From JBBDKV01 sp040879165 (GTDB taxonomy: Bacteria; Patescibacteriota; Microgenomatia; UBA1400; PJMF01), in the NCBI GenBank assembly GCA_040879165.1, contig JBBDKV010000027.1, positions 1 to 63,792 of the forward strand: a stretch of DNA of 63,792 nucleotides, written 5' to 3'. Positions 1-8,222 of the stretch are shown piece by piece (the first letter of the stretch is position 1; each line of letters begins with the position of its first letter). A program made the translations under genes and the position numbers. The notes below the pieces were generated by a model. The model ran no database searches. It saw nothing but the letters and a program-made list of their open reading frames with translations, and was not told where the DNA came from.

Positions 1-2
1 TC

Positions 3-1952
3 TGGAGAGGTGACTCTGGTTCTGAGTCTGAGACAGTGACTATTAATCCTGATGGTAATGTGGGGATTGGGACGACGGGACCGCTCAGAAGAGCTCACAT
101 TCATGATGGAAGCGCGAGCGACACGGTTCTTGCTATTACCAATAGCACTAATAACAATTCAGCCCTATTGTTAGTAGCAGCTGACAATTCTACCGTGATA
201 TCCTCGAGAGCTAATAGTGGGGACACCACTGCCAGACGTTTAGACTTCATGATTGGAGGTATTACTAGAGCAAGATTTGAAAGCACAAATGGTAATTTTG
301 GAGTGGGACAGTTGAATCCGCAACAAAGACTGGATGTTGGTGGTCGAATTCGCATGGGAACGGTTAGTTCTGTGAGCACGAGTGATACCATTTGTTATAA
401 TGCTTCAGGAGATTTAGGATCGTGCAGCTCCTCGATAAGATATAAAGAAAATATAGTAGATTTTGGCTCTGTTCTTGAAGAAATTTTACAACTACGACCC
501 ATCGTCTATGATTGGAAATCAACTGGCGAGACTGATATTGGATTTATAGCCGAAGAAGTACATGCTGTTAATCCTAACTATACATTCAATAATCAGGATG
601 GGGTAATTGAAGGCGTGCGTTATTCAAATATGGTGGCACTATTAACCAAAGCAATTCAGGAACAGCAAGCCATGATTGCTTCCAACTCTTCAAAGTTGTC
701 TGCAAATAAAACGCAACTTTCCTCCCACGCCCACCTCCACTCTGACGGCGCGCTTGTTCTCAATTCTCAGGGAGAGTACCAGGTCACATCTACTTCTGGC
801 TCCCTACTAGAATCTATTATCTCAGCCGCCAAAACTACCTCTGCCCGCCTGACTGCTGGCATTACCAACACTAGAGAGTTGATTGTCCAACAATCTGCTA
901 CTATTACTAATCTTGATGTTACTAATACTTTAAGAATTAATGGACAAAAGATTGGTGAGTACGTGGCTGGAATTGTGCAGAGTGAGATGGAGGGGTATGA
1001 GGCAAGTGGGTCGGGGCAGGTGGCTGAAAGTCAGGGGTCAGAGTCCGCAACACCAGAAGACTCAGACGCAACCACTGTTGCCCCAACCATTGCTATCACC
1101 CCAGAGGAATTCAACCAATTATTGCTTGAAAGCGAAGGCTACCTCACCCAACAAACCAACCAAACTGCCATAGAAGCTCAAGTTGCAACTGTCATAGAAC
1201 AGCAATCAATACTTGCAACACTGACTAACCAGGTGGCGGAACTCCAGACATCTCTGACACTGCTTGTGACTGAGTTTAACCTCCTCAAAACTGTTGCTTC
1301 CTGGACAAACAACACCTTTGAAGTCTTTGGCAGCTTTATAGCCAATGGCCCCAGTATTTTCCGCAACAGCGTGGCATTTGAAGCCCCAGTGCTCTTTGGC
1401 TCGGATTCAAGTGGCATTCTGACCATTCCCAGTGGCACGCTCAAGCTCCGCGTCAACTTTAACGCCGCATTCCCCGAGGCACCGCTGGTGTACCTCAGCT
1501 TCCTCAACAATCAGTCGCTCAATTACTTTATTGAAGATAAAGACGAACGCGGCTTCACTTTAGTGCTACAACAAGCGCCTGAGCAGGACACCAGTGTTCA
1601 ATGGCTGGCTCTTCTCTCTGGAGAAGGCGCTGGTCCAAGTGTCAATATTCTGGAGCAAGCATACAGTACCATCCCCAAAGAAGATTCAGAATCCGATACC
1701 AGCTACCAAACTGACTCAACTGAGCCTGAGCCAAGCCCAACTCCGGCTCCGAGTTCCAGTCCTGATCCCGAGCAAACACCTGAACCACCTCCAGGAATAA
1801 CTAACTTGAGTGCTGAGCTACAGAATGATCCCAACAGCACAGGTTCTGCAGATCCTGCCACGGAAAACACCGACGAAGACTCTGAAATAGCGGCAGAAGG
1901 TGGCGAGGATGAAGAAGGAGGCAGTTCTGCTCTGGGTCAAATGATGAATTAA
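3..1952 (+). CDS. Surface/tail-fibre-like protein with peptidase S74 domain, 5' partial
   Basis: The reading frame is open to the left window edge, so the true start lies outside; a GTG at 36 is only the first in-window candidate. The N-terminal part carries the fibre motif GNVGIGTT. Numbered from the GTG, residues about 130-215 match the S74 intramolecular chaperone: SIRYKENI with a Ser five residues before the Lys (the usual Ser-Lys dyad spacing), DIGFIAEEV and the AIQEQ end. After this come a helical, probably coiled-coil region, a beta-rich module (about 430-530) and a Pro/Glu/Ser-rich acidic tail. In known proteins S74 domains trimerise fibres, self-cleave and sit at the C terminus; here about 420 residues follow. 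No C-terminal membrane anchor is visible. Probably an exported adhesin or fibre rather than part of a phage, since no phage genes surround it. Confidence 0.8.
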   Translation, partial: WRGDSGSESETVTINPDGNVGIGTTGPLRRAHIHDGSASDTVLAITNSTNNNSALLLVAADNSTVISSRANSGDTTARRLDFMIGGITRARFESTNGNFGVGQLNPQQRLDVGGRIRMGTVSSVSTSDTICYNASGDLGSCSSSIRYKENIVDFGSVLEEILQLRPIVYDWKSTGETDIGFIAEEVHAVNPNYTFNNQDGVIEGVRYSNMVALLTKAIQEQQAMIASNSSKLSANKTQLSSHAHLHSDGALVLNSQGEYQVTSTSGSLLESIISAAKTTSARLTAGITNTRELIVQQSATITNLDVTNTLRINGQKIGEYVAGIVQSEMEGYEASGSGQVAESQGSESATPEDSDATTVAPTIAITPEEFNQLLLESEGYLTQQTNQTAIEAQVATVIEQQSILATLTNQVAELQTSLTLLVTEFNLLKTVASWTNNTFEVFGSFIANGPSIFRNSVAFEAPVLFGSDSSGILTIPSGTLKLRVNFNAAFPEAPLVYLSFLNNQSLNYFIEDKDERGFTLVLQQAPEQDTSVQWLALLSGEGAGPSVNILEQAYSTIPKEDSESDTSYQTDSTEPEPSPTPAPSSSPDPEQTPEPPPGITNLSAELQNDPNSTGSADPATENTDEDSEIAAEGGEDEEGGSSALGQMMN

Positions 1953-1975
1953 TACAGTATCAAACTCAACCCAAC

Positions 1976-2896
1976 CTAAACCTCGACCACTCGAGCATAT
2001 CTAAAGTGTCGAATCGGTGAGCGCAAATGCTTGCACGTATACAGAATCAAATCTGCATCATAATCGGAAATCAGCGTCCCCTCTTCTCCATCATAGATTT
2101 CGTAGATCCACTTGCGTTGTTCGTAGACTATCTCAATTCGATCGCCGGGCTCTGTTTCAGTCAGCAAATAAAACGAATTATACTTCCAGTAATCATTTTG
2201 CCACCACCAATCCCAACCAAAACGATGGGCAGCTGCAATAATAGGCATATCTTGACTACCTGGCCGACCAAAGTCTGGCACCATCCAAACTCCCGTATCC
2301 AGTGCTTCATCGGGATTCTCGGTAGGCTGGAGCTGCGTGTAAACACCAATCAGCGGAATACTAATCCAAGCTCCCTCTGGGAGGTTGGGGTTAAAATCAG
2401 GCATGTATGGTTCTTCAGCTTCGACAACTTCTTCAGCTCCAGGTTGCTCATACTCCCGAGCAGCCTCAGAAACTTCGTCATATGCTGTTGGGGTAGATGA
2501 AAATACACGATAATACAGGTCTGGTAAAATCACTGCTCCCAGCACTGAAAAACAAACTATCATTACCAAAGTCAAGGTAAAACGCAACGCACTTCTGCCC
2601 CACCCCAACTGCTCACCTGATTCCAACGGACTGGATTGTGACGAATGCACGCCAGCTCTCTCGACTACAGACTGCTTGCGCTCTAGCACCCGTTGCTGAG
2701 TTGGAAAGTGAGCAATCTGCTGCAAATGCTGTGAAGGCGGCACTCCAAGAGGTTGTGATGCTAAACTTGCCTCTACCTGGCTTTCAGAAGCTGGTTTTGA
2801 CTTTTTTCTCGCCACTGGCAGACCTAGCAGCGTATGTCTCGTTCGAGCAAACTGACGGCGTAGAAAGGCTGATTGCGTCATTAAAGCAATGGGCAT
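1976..2896 (-). CDS. Sortase (class E/F-like transpeptidase)
   Basis: Membrane-anchored cysteine transpeptidase that would join surface proteins to envelope acceptors. After a long polar N-terminal region there is one membrane segment (FTLTLVMIVCFSVLGAVIL), a Glu-rich linker and the catalytic barrel. The triad is visible as His in AAAHRFG, Cys in LILYTCKHLRS and Arg in HFRYARVV close to the C terminus. The start is uncertain: the ATG at 2896 is used, but a GTG at 2923 would add nine residues. It is convergent with the fibre gene, which makes that protein a possible but unproven client; no LPxTG-type sorting signal is visible in the fibre protein's tail. Confidence 0.85.
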   Translation of the reverse strand: MPIALMTQSAFLRRQFARTRHTLLGLPVARKKSKPASESQVEASLASQPLGVPPSQHLQQIAHFPTQQRVLERKQSVVERAGVHSSQSSPLESGEQLGWGRSALRFTLTLVMIVCFSVLGAVILPDLYYRVFSSTPTAYDEVSEAAREYEQPGAEEVVEAEEPYMPDFNPNLPEGAWISIPLIGVYTQLQPTENPDEALDTGVWMVPDFGRPGSQDMPIIAAAHRFGWDWWWQNDYWKYNSFYLLTETEPGDRIEIVYEQRKWIYEIYDGEEGTLISDYDADLILYTCKHLRSPIRHFRYARVVEV

Positions 2897-3084
2897 AATG
2901 GTCAATTTTGAGCAGCTGCGCACCTTAAAACGTAGTTAGAATAATAATTATGCACTGATTCAAAAATTGGATTGGATTATAGCGCGAAACCGCCAAGAAT
3001 GCAATGTTATAGGACAAAAATCATGCCAGTTTGTTGTAAAGTCGCTTACTCACCAATGTTCAGAGAACCACGCTTAGTTCCTTA

Positions 3085-3113
3085 TTGACCAAAACAGCCT
3101 CATTTAATACAAC
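3085..3113 (+). promoter_or_regulatory. Predicted promoter of the HTH gene
   Basis: TTGACC (3085-3090), 17 bp spacer, TACAAC (3108-3113). The ATG at 3120 lies six bases past the -10, so the transcript would be leaderless or nearly so. Confidence 0.45.
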
Positions 3114-3119
3114 GTAGTC

Positions 3120-3407
3120 ATGCAAAACAATGCCATACCCTCAGAGGTGTACACTCCTGACCAGGTTGCAAAAATTCTACAACTATCAAAAAATACCGTC
3201 TACGAATTGATTCATAACGGTGAAATTGTTGCCAAGAAACTCGGGAAGGTCTATCGAATTCCAGCCAGCTCGCTCTCCTTTTTGTTTACTGGCATAGATT
3301 CCGACCTACATCAAGCCCAGCAGCTTGACGAAAAAAACCTCTCACCTGCACTTAAAAAACTAAAAACCATTCGCAAAAAAATATGGATAAAATCCCAATC
3401 TATCTAG
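3120..3407 (+). CDS. Helix-turn-helix DNA-binding protein (excisionase/MerR-like), probable orphan antitoxin
   Basis: A 95-residue protein with an N-terminal winged-helix HTH_17-type fold: YTPDQVAKILQLSKNTVYEL, then IHNGEIVAKKLGKVYRIPASSL, the usual helix-helix-wing pattern of excisionase-like regulators. A basic, helical C terminus follows. Its last 25 bases overlap the start of a decayed PIN-domain gene, the arrangement of a toxin-antitoxin operon. It therefore probably began as the antitoxin and autorepressor of that pair. Whether it still binds its own promoter cannot be read from sequence. Confidence 0.75.
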   Translation: MQNNAIPSEVYTPDQVAKILQLSKNTVYELIHNGEIVAKKLGKVYRIPASSLSFLFTGIDSDLHQAQQLDEKNLSPALKKLKTIRKKIWIKSQSI

Positions 3408-3586
3408 ATAGCGTGACTAACGAGGAAAACTCTCATGTGGTTGCAGGAGCAAACATCCTAAATGAGCAGTTTCTTATCACGTACAACCTCAAGCATTGAG
3501 GCAGAAACAAGATCAAAAACCATTTAAACAGCATTGTCATGCAACCAGGAATGTTTTTACAGTACCTTCGCAGCCTCAAACAATGA
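3383..3586 (+). pseudogene. Decayed PIN-domain toxin remnant
   Basis: The ATG at 3383 overlaps the upstream HTH gene. The frame reads MDKIPIYLDS, like the first strand of a PIN ribonuclease, and then jumps to VVAGANILNEQFLITYNLKH, like the C-terminal strand and helix of PIN toxins. TGA at 3497-3499 interrupts it; the same frame continues with VMQPGMFLQYLRSLKQ, again a typical PIN tail, and stops at 3584-3586. The central part of a normal PIN domain, about 60-80 residues with catalytic acids, is missing. An internal deletion plus a nonsense codon make this inactive. TGA serves as a true stop elsewhere in the window, so recoding is unlikely. Confidence 0.65.
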
Positions 3587-4046
3587 ACTCAGCACGTAGC
3601 TTTACAACAAAAAAGTGCTTAGTGGAAGCTCGGCTGCCTGCCCAACTGCCGAACCTCCGCCAAACACTTTAGTATTTGATCTATTTTGTTTTCTTAAACA
3701 CTATAAAGTGCGTGTTTACTTTGATGGCTCGTCTTGGTAATCTTATAGGCACTTGAGTGTTCATCCGTCTTGATAGATGGACCTCTTTTAGAAAAAGGCA
3801 TTGTTACTCGTGGTCTGTCCAGCGGTAATAATGCTTTTTTTGTTTTTAGAGCCACTACCCCACTTCATTCAAAAGAACCAATTTTCACCAATCTTCAAAG
3901 CCATTAGCTTGCTGCGCACTTTGTATTGAATTACTCGAAGTATAACTCTCAGATCCCTCAATTGTCAACCTATAGTTAAATGAACCTGCATTATTAAATA
4001 TCTTATAATTTTTATATAAAACAAATTATTGACTAGTATTATCAAC

Positions 4047-4087
4047 TTATTCACATAGTATACTATCTAAAAATGAGTTGTGAATAA
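4047..4087. promoter_or_regulatory. Inverted pair of DnaA-box-like sites
   Basis: TTATTCACA at 4047-4055 and its exact reverse complement TGTGAATAA at 4079-4087 lie 23 bp apart, next to an AT-rich stretch. Both fit the DnaA consensus TTATNCACA. They sit just upstream of the predicted -35 of the ATPase gene, so DnaA could regulate it or be titrated here. Confidence 0.5.
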
Positions 4088-4094
4088 CATCGGG

Positions 4095-4124
4095 CTGACG
4101 TTGATTTGTCTGGCAGTGTATACT
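4095..4124 (+). promoter_or_regulatory. Predicted promoter of the VirD4-like ATPase gene
   Basis: CTGACG (4095-4100), 18 bp spacer, TATACT (4119-4124). The start codon at 4135 lies ten bases downstream, and no Shine-Dalgarno sequence is visible. Confidence 0.45.
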
Positions 4125-4134
4125 TGTTACTATC

Positions 4135-6273
4135 ATGAGTGCCCCACATATTGTTTGCGATATTCGCACCAGCAAATCAGTGGCTACGCCAAACCAAGCG
4201 GTTAGTCAACTTTTCGCCGCCCTTCCTCATCTTCGTAATCAGTGGTGGCACCAGGCGCTTGGACATGATGAGCAGATTAGCTTTGAGTTTCTGCATTGGA
4301 AACAAACGCTTTTCACCCTTTCTTCATACCCTGAGCGTTTGCATCAGTATATGCAGAGCGTCTTTGCCGCTGCCTATCCCCAGGCGGTACTATCCCCCCT
4401 TCCCAATGATCCGCTGGCAGAAATTGTAGAAGCTACTACCAGCATGCCCAAGCACGGCGGCTTTCTAAGATTACAGCGCAATGAACAGCTACCGCTAAAA
4501 ACATTCAGTGAGCTTTCAGAGGCGGACGCGCTGACACCGCTATTTTCGACTTTTTCTGGATTGCAGGATGCTGACATCGCGTTGGTGCAGTTTTGTGTAG
4601 GCCAAGACTCTCGCTCGCTTTTTTCTGATCTCTTTACTAGTTTTTCGGTCAGCAATTCGTCGCTACCAGAAGAAAAGGTACCTGATAAATCAAGCAATCA
4701 ATCTCTCAAAGCCTCTATTCGTGTGCTGGCGATTGGCCCAGATAGCAGCCGCGCCAACCAAATGCTTTCCAGCATTGAAGCGGCGTTTCAACCAGTTGGC
4801 AAACCTGACGGCAACGAACTTGGCCTCTCTCGTCCACTGCTTGGTCAGGGTGGATTCATCAAGGGCTTGCTAGGGCGAAAATTACATCGGCCACAACGCT
4901 TTACAATAGATGAGCTTGCAACCATTTGTCACTTCCCCAATGAAGTTCACGCCAACATTCCCAATATTGCTTGGGGAAGAAAGCTCCTCGGAGAGCCGCC
5001 CGCTGAGTTGCCTATTGTTTCAAGCGACTCACCCAATGAACTAAAGCAAACGATCAATGTTTTCGCCCGCACCACCTTCAAAAATCAGCCAGTGGTGTAT
5101 GGACTAGCTAAGCCTGATCGACGTCGTCATTTTTACGTCATCGGCAAAACTGGCACTGGAAAATCGACCATGCTTGCCAACATGGCGATTAATGATCTAA
5201 AAAACAACGAGGGAATCTGCGTCATTGATCCACATGGCGATTTGATTGACATTTTACTCAACTACATCCCCAAACATCGCATTAATGACGTCGTCTATTT
5301 TGACCCAGGAGCTACCGGCAGAACCGTCAAACTAAATCTATTTGAAGGCAACACTGTCGCGCATCGGGAGTTAATTGCCTCTGGCATTGTCTCAGTTTTT
5401 CACAAACTCTATGCCTACTCCTGGGGTCCGCGTCTGGAATATATTCTCAGAAACACCCTTTTAACTCTCTTGCACAGCCCAACCGCTCGCCTCTCAGACG
5501 TCACTGATCTATTAACAGACAAAAAATTCCGAATGAAAGTGCTCGAAAGCCTGAATGATCCTATCTTGCGTAATTTTTGGGAGAATGAATTTGACAAAAT
5601 GCCCGACCGACAGCGCACCGAAGCAGTGGCTCCAATTCTCAATAAAGTGGGACAATTCGTCACTTCTCCAATCGTCAGAGATGTGGTCAACGCTCGCAAA
5701 AGCTCTTTCTCCATCGAGGAAGCCATGAATTCAGGCAAAATAATTCTCGCCAATTTGTCTCAAGGCAAACTCGGGGAAGACAACGCTACGCTCCTTGGCG
5801 CCATGTTGATCACCAAAATTCAACTGGCAGCTATGGCACGCGTTCATGCTCCAGAAGAAGATCGCCGAGATTTCTATCTCTATGTCGACGAATTTCAAAA
5901 TTTTGCCACAGAGTCATTTAACAAAATTCTCTCCGAAGCCCGCAAGTACCGACTCAACTTGACACTCGCCAACCAATACATTGCCCAGGTACCTGAAGAA
6001 GTCCAGAAGGCAATTTTCGGTAATTGCGGCTCAATTGCTTCGTTCGTGATGGGCGCGGAAGACGCTGAGCTATTTTCCCGAGAGTTCAATCACCAATACA
6101 CCACTGATGAACTAGTTTCTCTGGGAAAGCATCAGATTATTAATAAAATTACCATCGACAACGTAGTGTCAAACCCATTTCCAGCCAATACTCTCCCTTT
6201 AGCAAAAAGCAGTAATAGTAGTCGAGAAAAAGTAATCGCAGTCAGTCGCGAGCGCTACTCTCGAGAAAAATAG
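4135..6273 (+). CDS. VirD4/TraD-like type IV secretion ATPase
   Basis: A 712-residue protein. The N-terminal half (about 1-320) has no motif I recognise. The C-terminal half is a RecA/FtsK-HerA-like motor: Walker A GKTGTGKS at about 337-344, the following strand ICVIDPHGD, Walker B in FYLYVDEFQNF, and a late arginine-rich tail. The family (type IV coupling proteins, TraD/TraG/VirD4) moves DNA or nucleoprotein through an envelope channel. No transmembrane helix is obvious, so membrane docking may need a partner. It is separated by more than 20 kb from the other secretion genes in this window but is the natural coupling ATPase for them. Confidence 0.8.
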   Translation: MSAPHIVCDIRTSKSVATPNQAVSQLFAALPHLRNQWWHQALGHDEQISFEFLHWKQTLFTLSSYPERLHQYMQSVFAAAYPQAVLSPLPNDPLAEIVEATTSMPKHGGFLRLQRNEQLPLKTFSELSEADALTPLFSTFSGLQDADIALVQFCVGQDSRSLFSDLFTSFSVSNSSLPEEKVPDKSSNQSLKASIRVLAIGPDSSRANQMLSSIEAAFQPVGKPDGNELGLSRPLLGQGGFIKGLLGRKLHRPQRFTIDELATICHFPNEVHANIPNIAWGRKLLGEPPAELPIVSSDSPNELKQTINVFARTTFKNQPVVYGLAKPDRRRHFYVIGKTGTGKSTMLANMAINDLKNNEGICVIDPHGDLIDILLNYIPKHRINDVVYFDPGATGRTVKLNLFEGNTVAHRELIASGIVSVFHKLYAYSWGPRLEYILRNTLLTLLHSPTARLSDVTDLLTDKKFRMKVLESLNDPILRNFWENEFDKMPDRQRTEAVAPILNKVGQFVTSPIVRDVVNARKSSFSIEEAMNSGKIILANLSQGKLGEDNATLLGAMLITKIQLAAMARVHAPEEDRRDFYLYVDEFQNFATESFNKILSEARKYRLNLTLANQYIAQVPEEVQKAIFGNCGSIASFVMGAEDAELFSREFNHQYTTDELVSLGKHQIINKITIDNVVSNPFPANTLPLAKSSNSSREKVIAVSRERYSREK

Positions 6274-6274
6274 T

Positions 6275-7726
6275 CTACTTCAATATAGCGAATTTTTGCA
6301 ACGCTTCCTTGAGTGAAGGAAACTCCTCTTTTGAAATAATCTGAGTATAGCCAAGTCGCTTAGCCTCCTTGACCCTGCGCTCATAGTAGCTAACATGACG
6401 CAACTCTCCCAACAATCCAACCTCACCGATACAAACTGCCTTGGCTGGCAAGGCTTTATCACCCATGGAACTAGCAACGGCAACCGCAATTCCCAAATCT
6501 AGACTTGGTTCAGCCGAGCGAAAACCACCCGCCAAACTAACATACACATCATAGTGGTCCAGGGGGATGCGGCAATACTTCTGTAATACTGCGGTAATAA
6601 TGTGCAGCCGCTGCTGCTCTATTCCCCGACCCACTCGGCGCGGCATAGCCATTTGAGTACTGACCGCCAGTGCCTGCACCTCAAGCAGCAGCGGCCGAGT
6701 CCCCTCCATCACACAGACAGTAGCAGAACCAGTGACGGGGTTTTGTTCGTGTTCAAGAAATAGTTGTGACGGGTTTTCTACGGACTCAAAGCCAAACTCA
6801 GTCAGTTGGAAAACACCAACCTCATCCGTCGCACCAAAACGATTCTTAATGGCTCGCACCAACCGCAACTCCCCTCCCCGCTCACCACTAAGCTCCAAAA
6901 CTGCATCCACAATGTGTTCAAGAACTTTTGGCCCCGCGAGCTGACCTTCTTTTGTAACGTGCCCCACAATCCATGTTGTGACTCCTAGTTCCTTTGCAAC
7001 CTGCGTTAATCGTTCAGCACTTTCTCGCACCTGCCCCACACTTCCGGCTATTCCAGACAAATCTGACGTCTTCATGGTCTGGATGCTGTCAATTATCACT
7101 AATTTTGGCCTAGACGAACGTATGGTAGCAATGATGCGATCAACGTCAGTGCTGGGCACAAATTGTAGCTGATCCAACACTCTTTGCTTCTCAATCTGCT
7201 TTTTTTCAGCTTGCTTTTTACTAGAATCAATTTGCTCATTATCTAAAATTCGATTGATTCGCAGTGCTATTTGGCTTGGACTTTCTTCACCACAAACATA
7301 CAAAACTTGCGCTCGCGACGAACCCTTAGCTGATGAGCCAGCTGCTGTTTGCGCTCGCGCTGCATATAGAGCCACCTGCGTCAACACAGTGGACTTACCA
7401 ATTCCCGGCTCGCCACCAATGAGTAGAACGCTACCCTCCACAGTGCCAATACTTTTCTGCGAACTGCCCAGTACCCGATCCAACTCAGTGAGTCCAGTGC
7501 TCGTCCGCAGCTGATCAGTCATTGCTTCCTGAACTGCGGCAACAGAAATTGGTTCAATTGATTCAGCCACTTGTCCTCCACCGCCAAAACTGCTTTTACC
7601 AGTTGTTGATTCCTGAATTTCTTCAACCAAGCTATTCCACGCTCCACAACTACCACACTGACCAGCCCACCTTGGTGTCTGCTGACCACATTGCTGACAA
7701 ATATATACAGTCTTACTTTTTGCCAT
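6275..7726 (-). CDS. radA: DNA repair protein RadA
   Basis: Full-length RadA (483 residues), the RecA-like motor that promotes branch migration in recombination. An N-terminal four-cysteine zinc finger (CQQCGQQTPRWAGQCGSCG) is followed by Walker A GGEPGIGKST, a Walker B-like VIIDSIQT, the RadA-specific KNRFG motif and a C-terminal Lon-protease-like domain without a peptidase site. The start overlaps the end of the upstream nucleotidyltransferase gene by 14 bases, so the two are translationally coupled. It ends two bases from the convergent ATPase gene. Confidence 0.95.
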   Translation of the reverse strand: MAKSKTVYICQQCGQQTPRWAGQCGSCGAWNSLVEEIQESTTGKSSFGGGGQVAESIEPISVAAVQEAMTDQLRTSTGLTELDRVLGSSQKSIGTVEGSVLLIGGEPGIGKSTVLTQVALYAARAQTAAGSSAKGSSRAQVLYVCGEESPSQIALRINRILDNEQIDSSKKQAEKKQIEKQRVLDQLQFVPSTDVDRIIATIRSSRPKLVIIDSIQTMKTSDLSGIAGSVGQVRESAERLTQVAKELGVTTWIVGHVTKEGQLAGPKVLEHIVDAVLELSGERGGELRLVRAIKNRFGATDEVGVFQLTEFGFESVENPSQLFLEHEQNPVTGSATVCVMEGTRPLLLEVQALAVSTQMAMPRRVGRGIEQQRLHIITAVLQKYCRIPLDHYDVYVSLAGGFRSAEPSLDLGIAVAVASSMGDKALPAKAVCIGEVGLLGELRHVSYYERRVKEAKRLGYTQIISKEEFPSLKEALQKFAILK

Positions 7727-8222
7727 TATGTTTTAATTCCTTTTTATGTACCGTGCTCATTCCGCCCTCCAACCGCTGCCGATCTGCACGCTGGCTGCGT
7801 TGCCGACTTTCCAGCAAAAGCGTTGTGGAAATTGCCGGATTGTGTTCTCTCACTATCATCACTCTACCACCAATTTCTTGCATTAAGCGTTGCTTCTTAT
7901 CTATATGCTTAGTATGAGCTGAAACTGCTAAAATGTCTGGTCGCAGCTGAGCCAACAACAAACGATGATCGTCTGGAGAAGAAAACAGTTCGGGCAATAC
8001 AAAAATCTCATCGGCGATTGCTAATTTTTGTAACTGCTCAACACGTATGGCGGCAGGATGTATGGGCCTGCCCTCCCCCTTAATTTGCCTTACCCGCAGA
8101 TCACTTTCCACGCCAACTACTAAGTACCCCAACTTTTTAGCATCTCGTAAAAATGCACGATGTTCCTGATGTACAATATCAAATACTCCCGTCACCAGCA
8201 CTTTTTCGACACCATTTTTCAT
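7713..8222 (-). CDS. Cytidylyltransferase-like protein (HldE/TagD fold) with altered HxGH motif
   Basis: A 169-residue protein of the nucleotidyltransferase superfamily that joins NMP to phosphorylated substrates. The opening strand and loop read KVLVTGVFDIVHQEHRAFL, corresponding to GTFDLLHPGHIRFL of the family; the HxGH signature is HQEH here, with Glu replacing Gly. VVGVESDLRVRQIKGEGRPI matches the second conserved block, while an ISxT(S)-type motif near the end is only suggested by NPAISTTLLL. The basic C-terminal tail overlaps radA. It overlaps the upstream gene by four bases, forming a three-gene operon with radA. Substrate unknown. Confidence 0.75.
   Translation of the reverse strand: MKNGVEKVLVTGVFDIVHQEHRAFLRDAKKLGYLVVGVESDLRVRQIKGEGRPIHPAAIRVEQLQKLAIADEIFVLPELFSSPDDHRLLLAQLRPDILAVSAHTKHIDKKQRLMQEIGGRVMIVREHNPAISTTLLLESRQRSQRADRQRLEGGMSTVHKKELKHNGKK

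Larger units (their letters stand above)
3587..4134. other. Intergenic region, AT-rich toward its right end
   Basis: No convincing gene, tRNA or repeat was seen. The left part (3587-3960) has mixed composition and scattered stops in all frames. The right part (about 3960-4070) is markedly AT-rich and leads into two DnaA-box-like sequences and the promoter of the translocase gene, annotated separately. Confidence 0.6.

Noticed and set aside
36..1952. Prophage remnant
   Set aside because: No terminase, portal, capsid or integrase gene accompanies the S74 fibre-like gene in this window.
3497..3499. TGA inside the PIN remnant as a sign of a UGA-recoded genome (as in Gracilibacteria/SR1)
   Set aside because: TGA ends several genes normally here (for example at 57935-57937 and 58732-58734), and the remnant also lacks its central domain.
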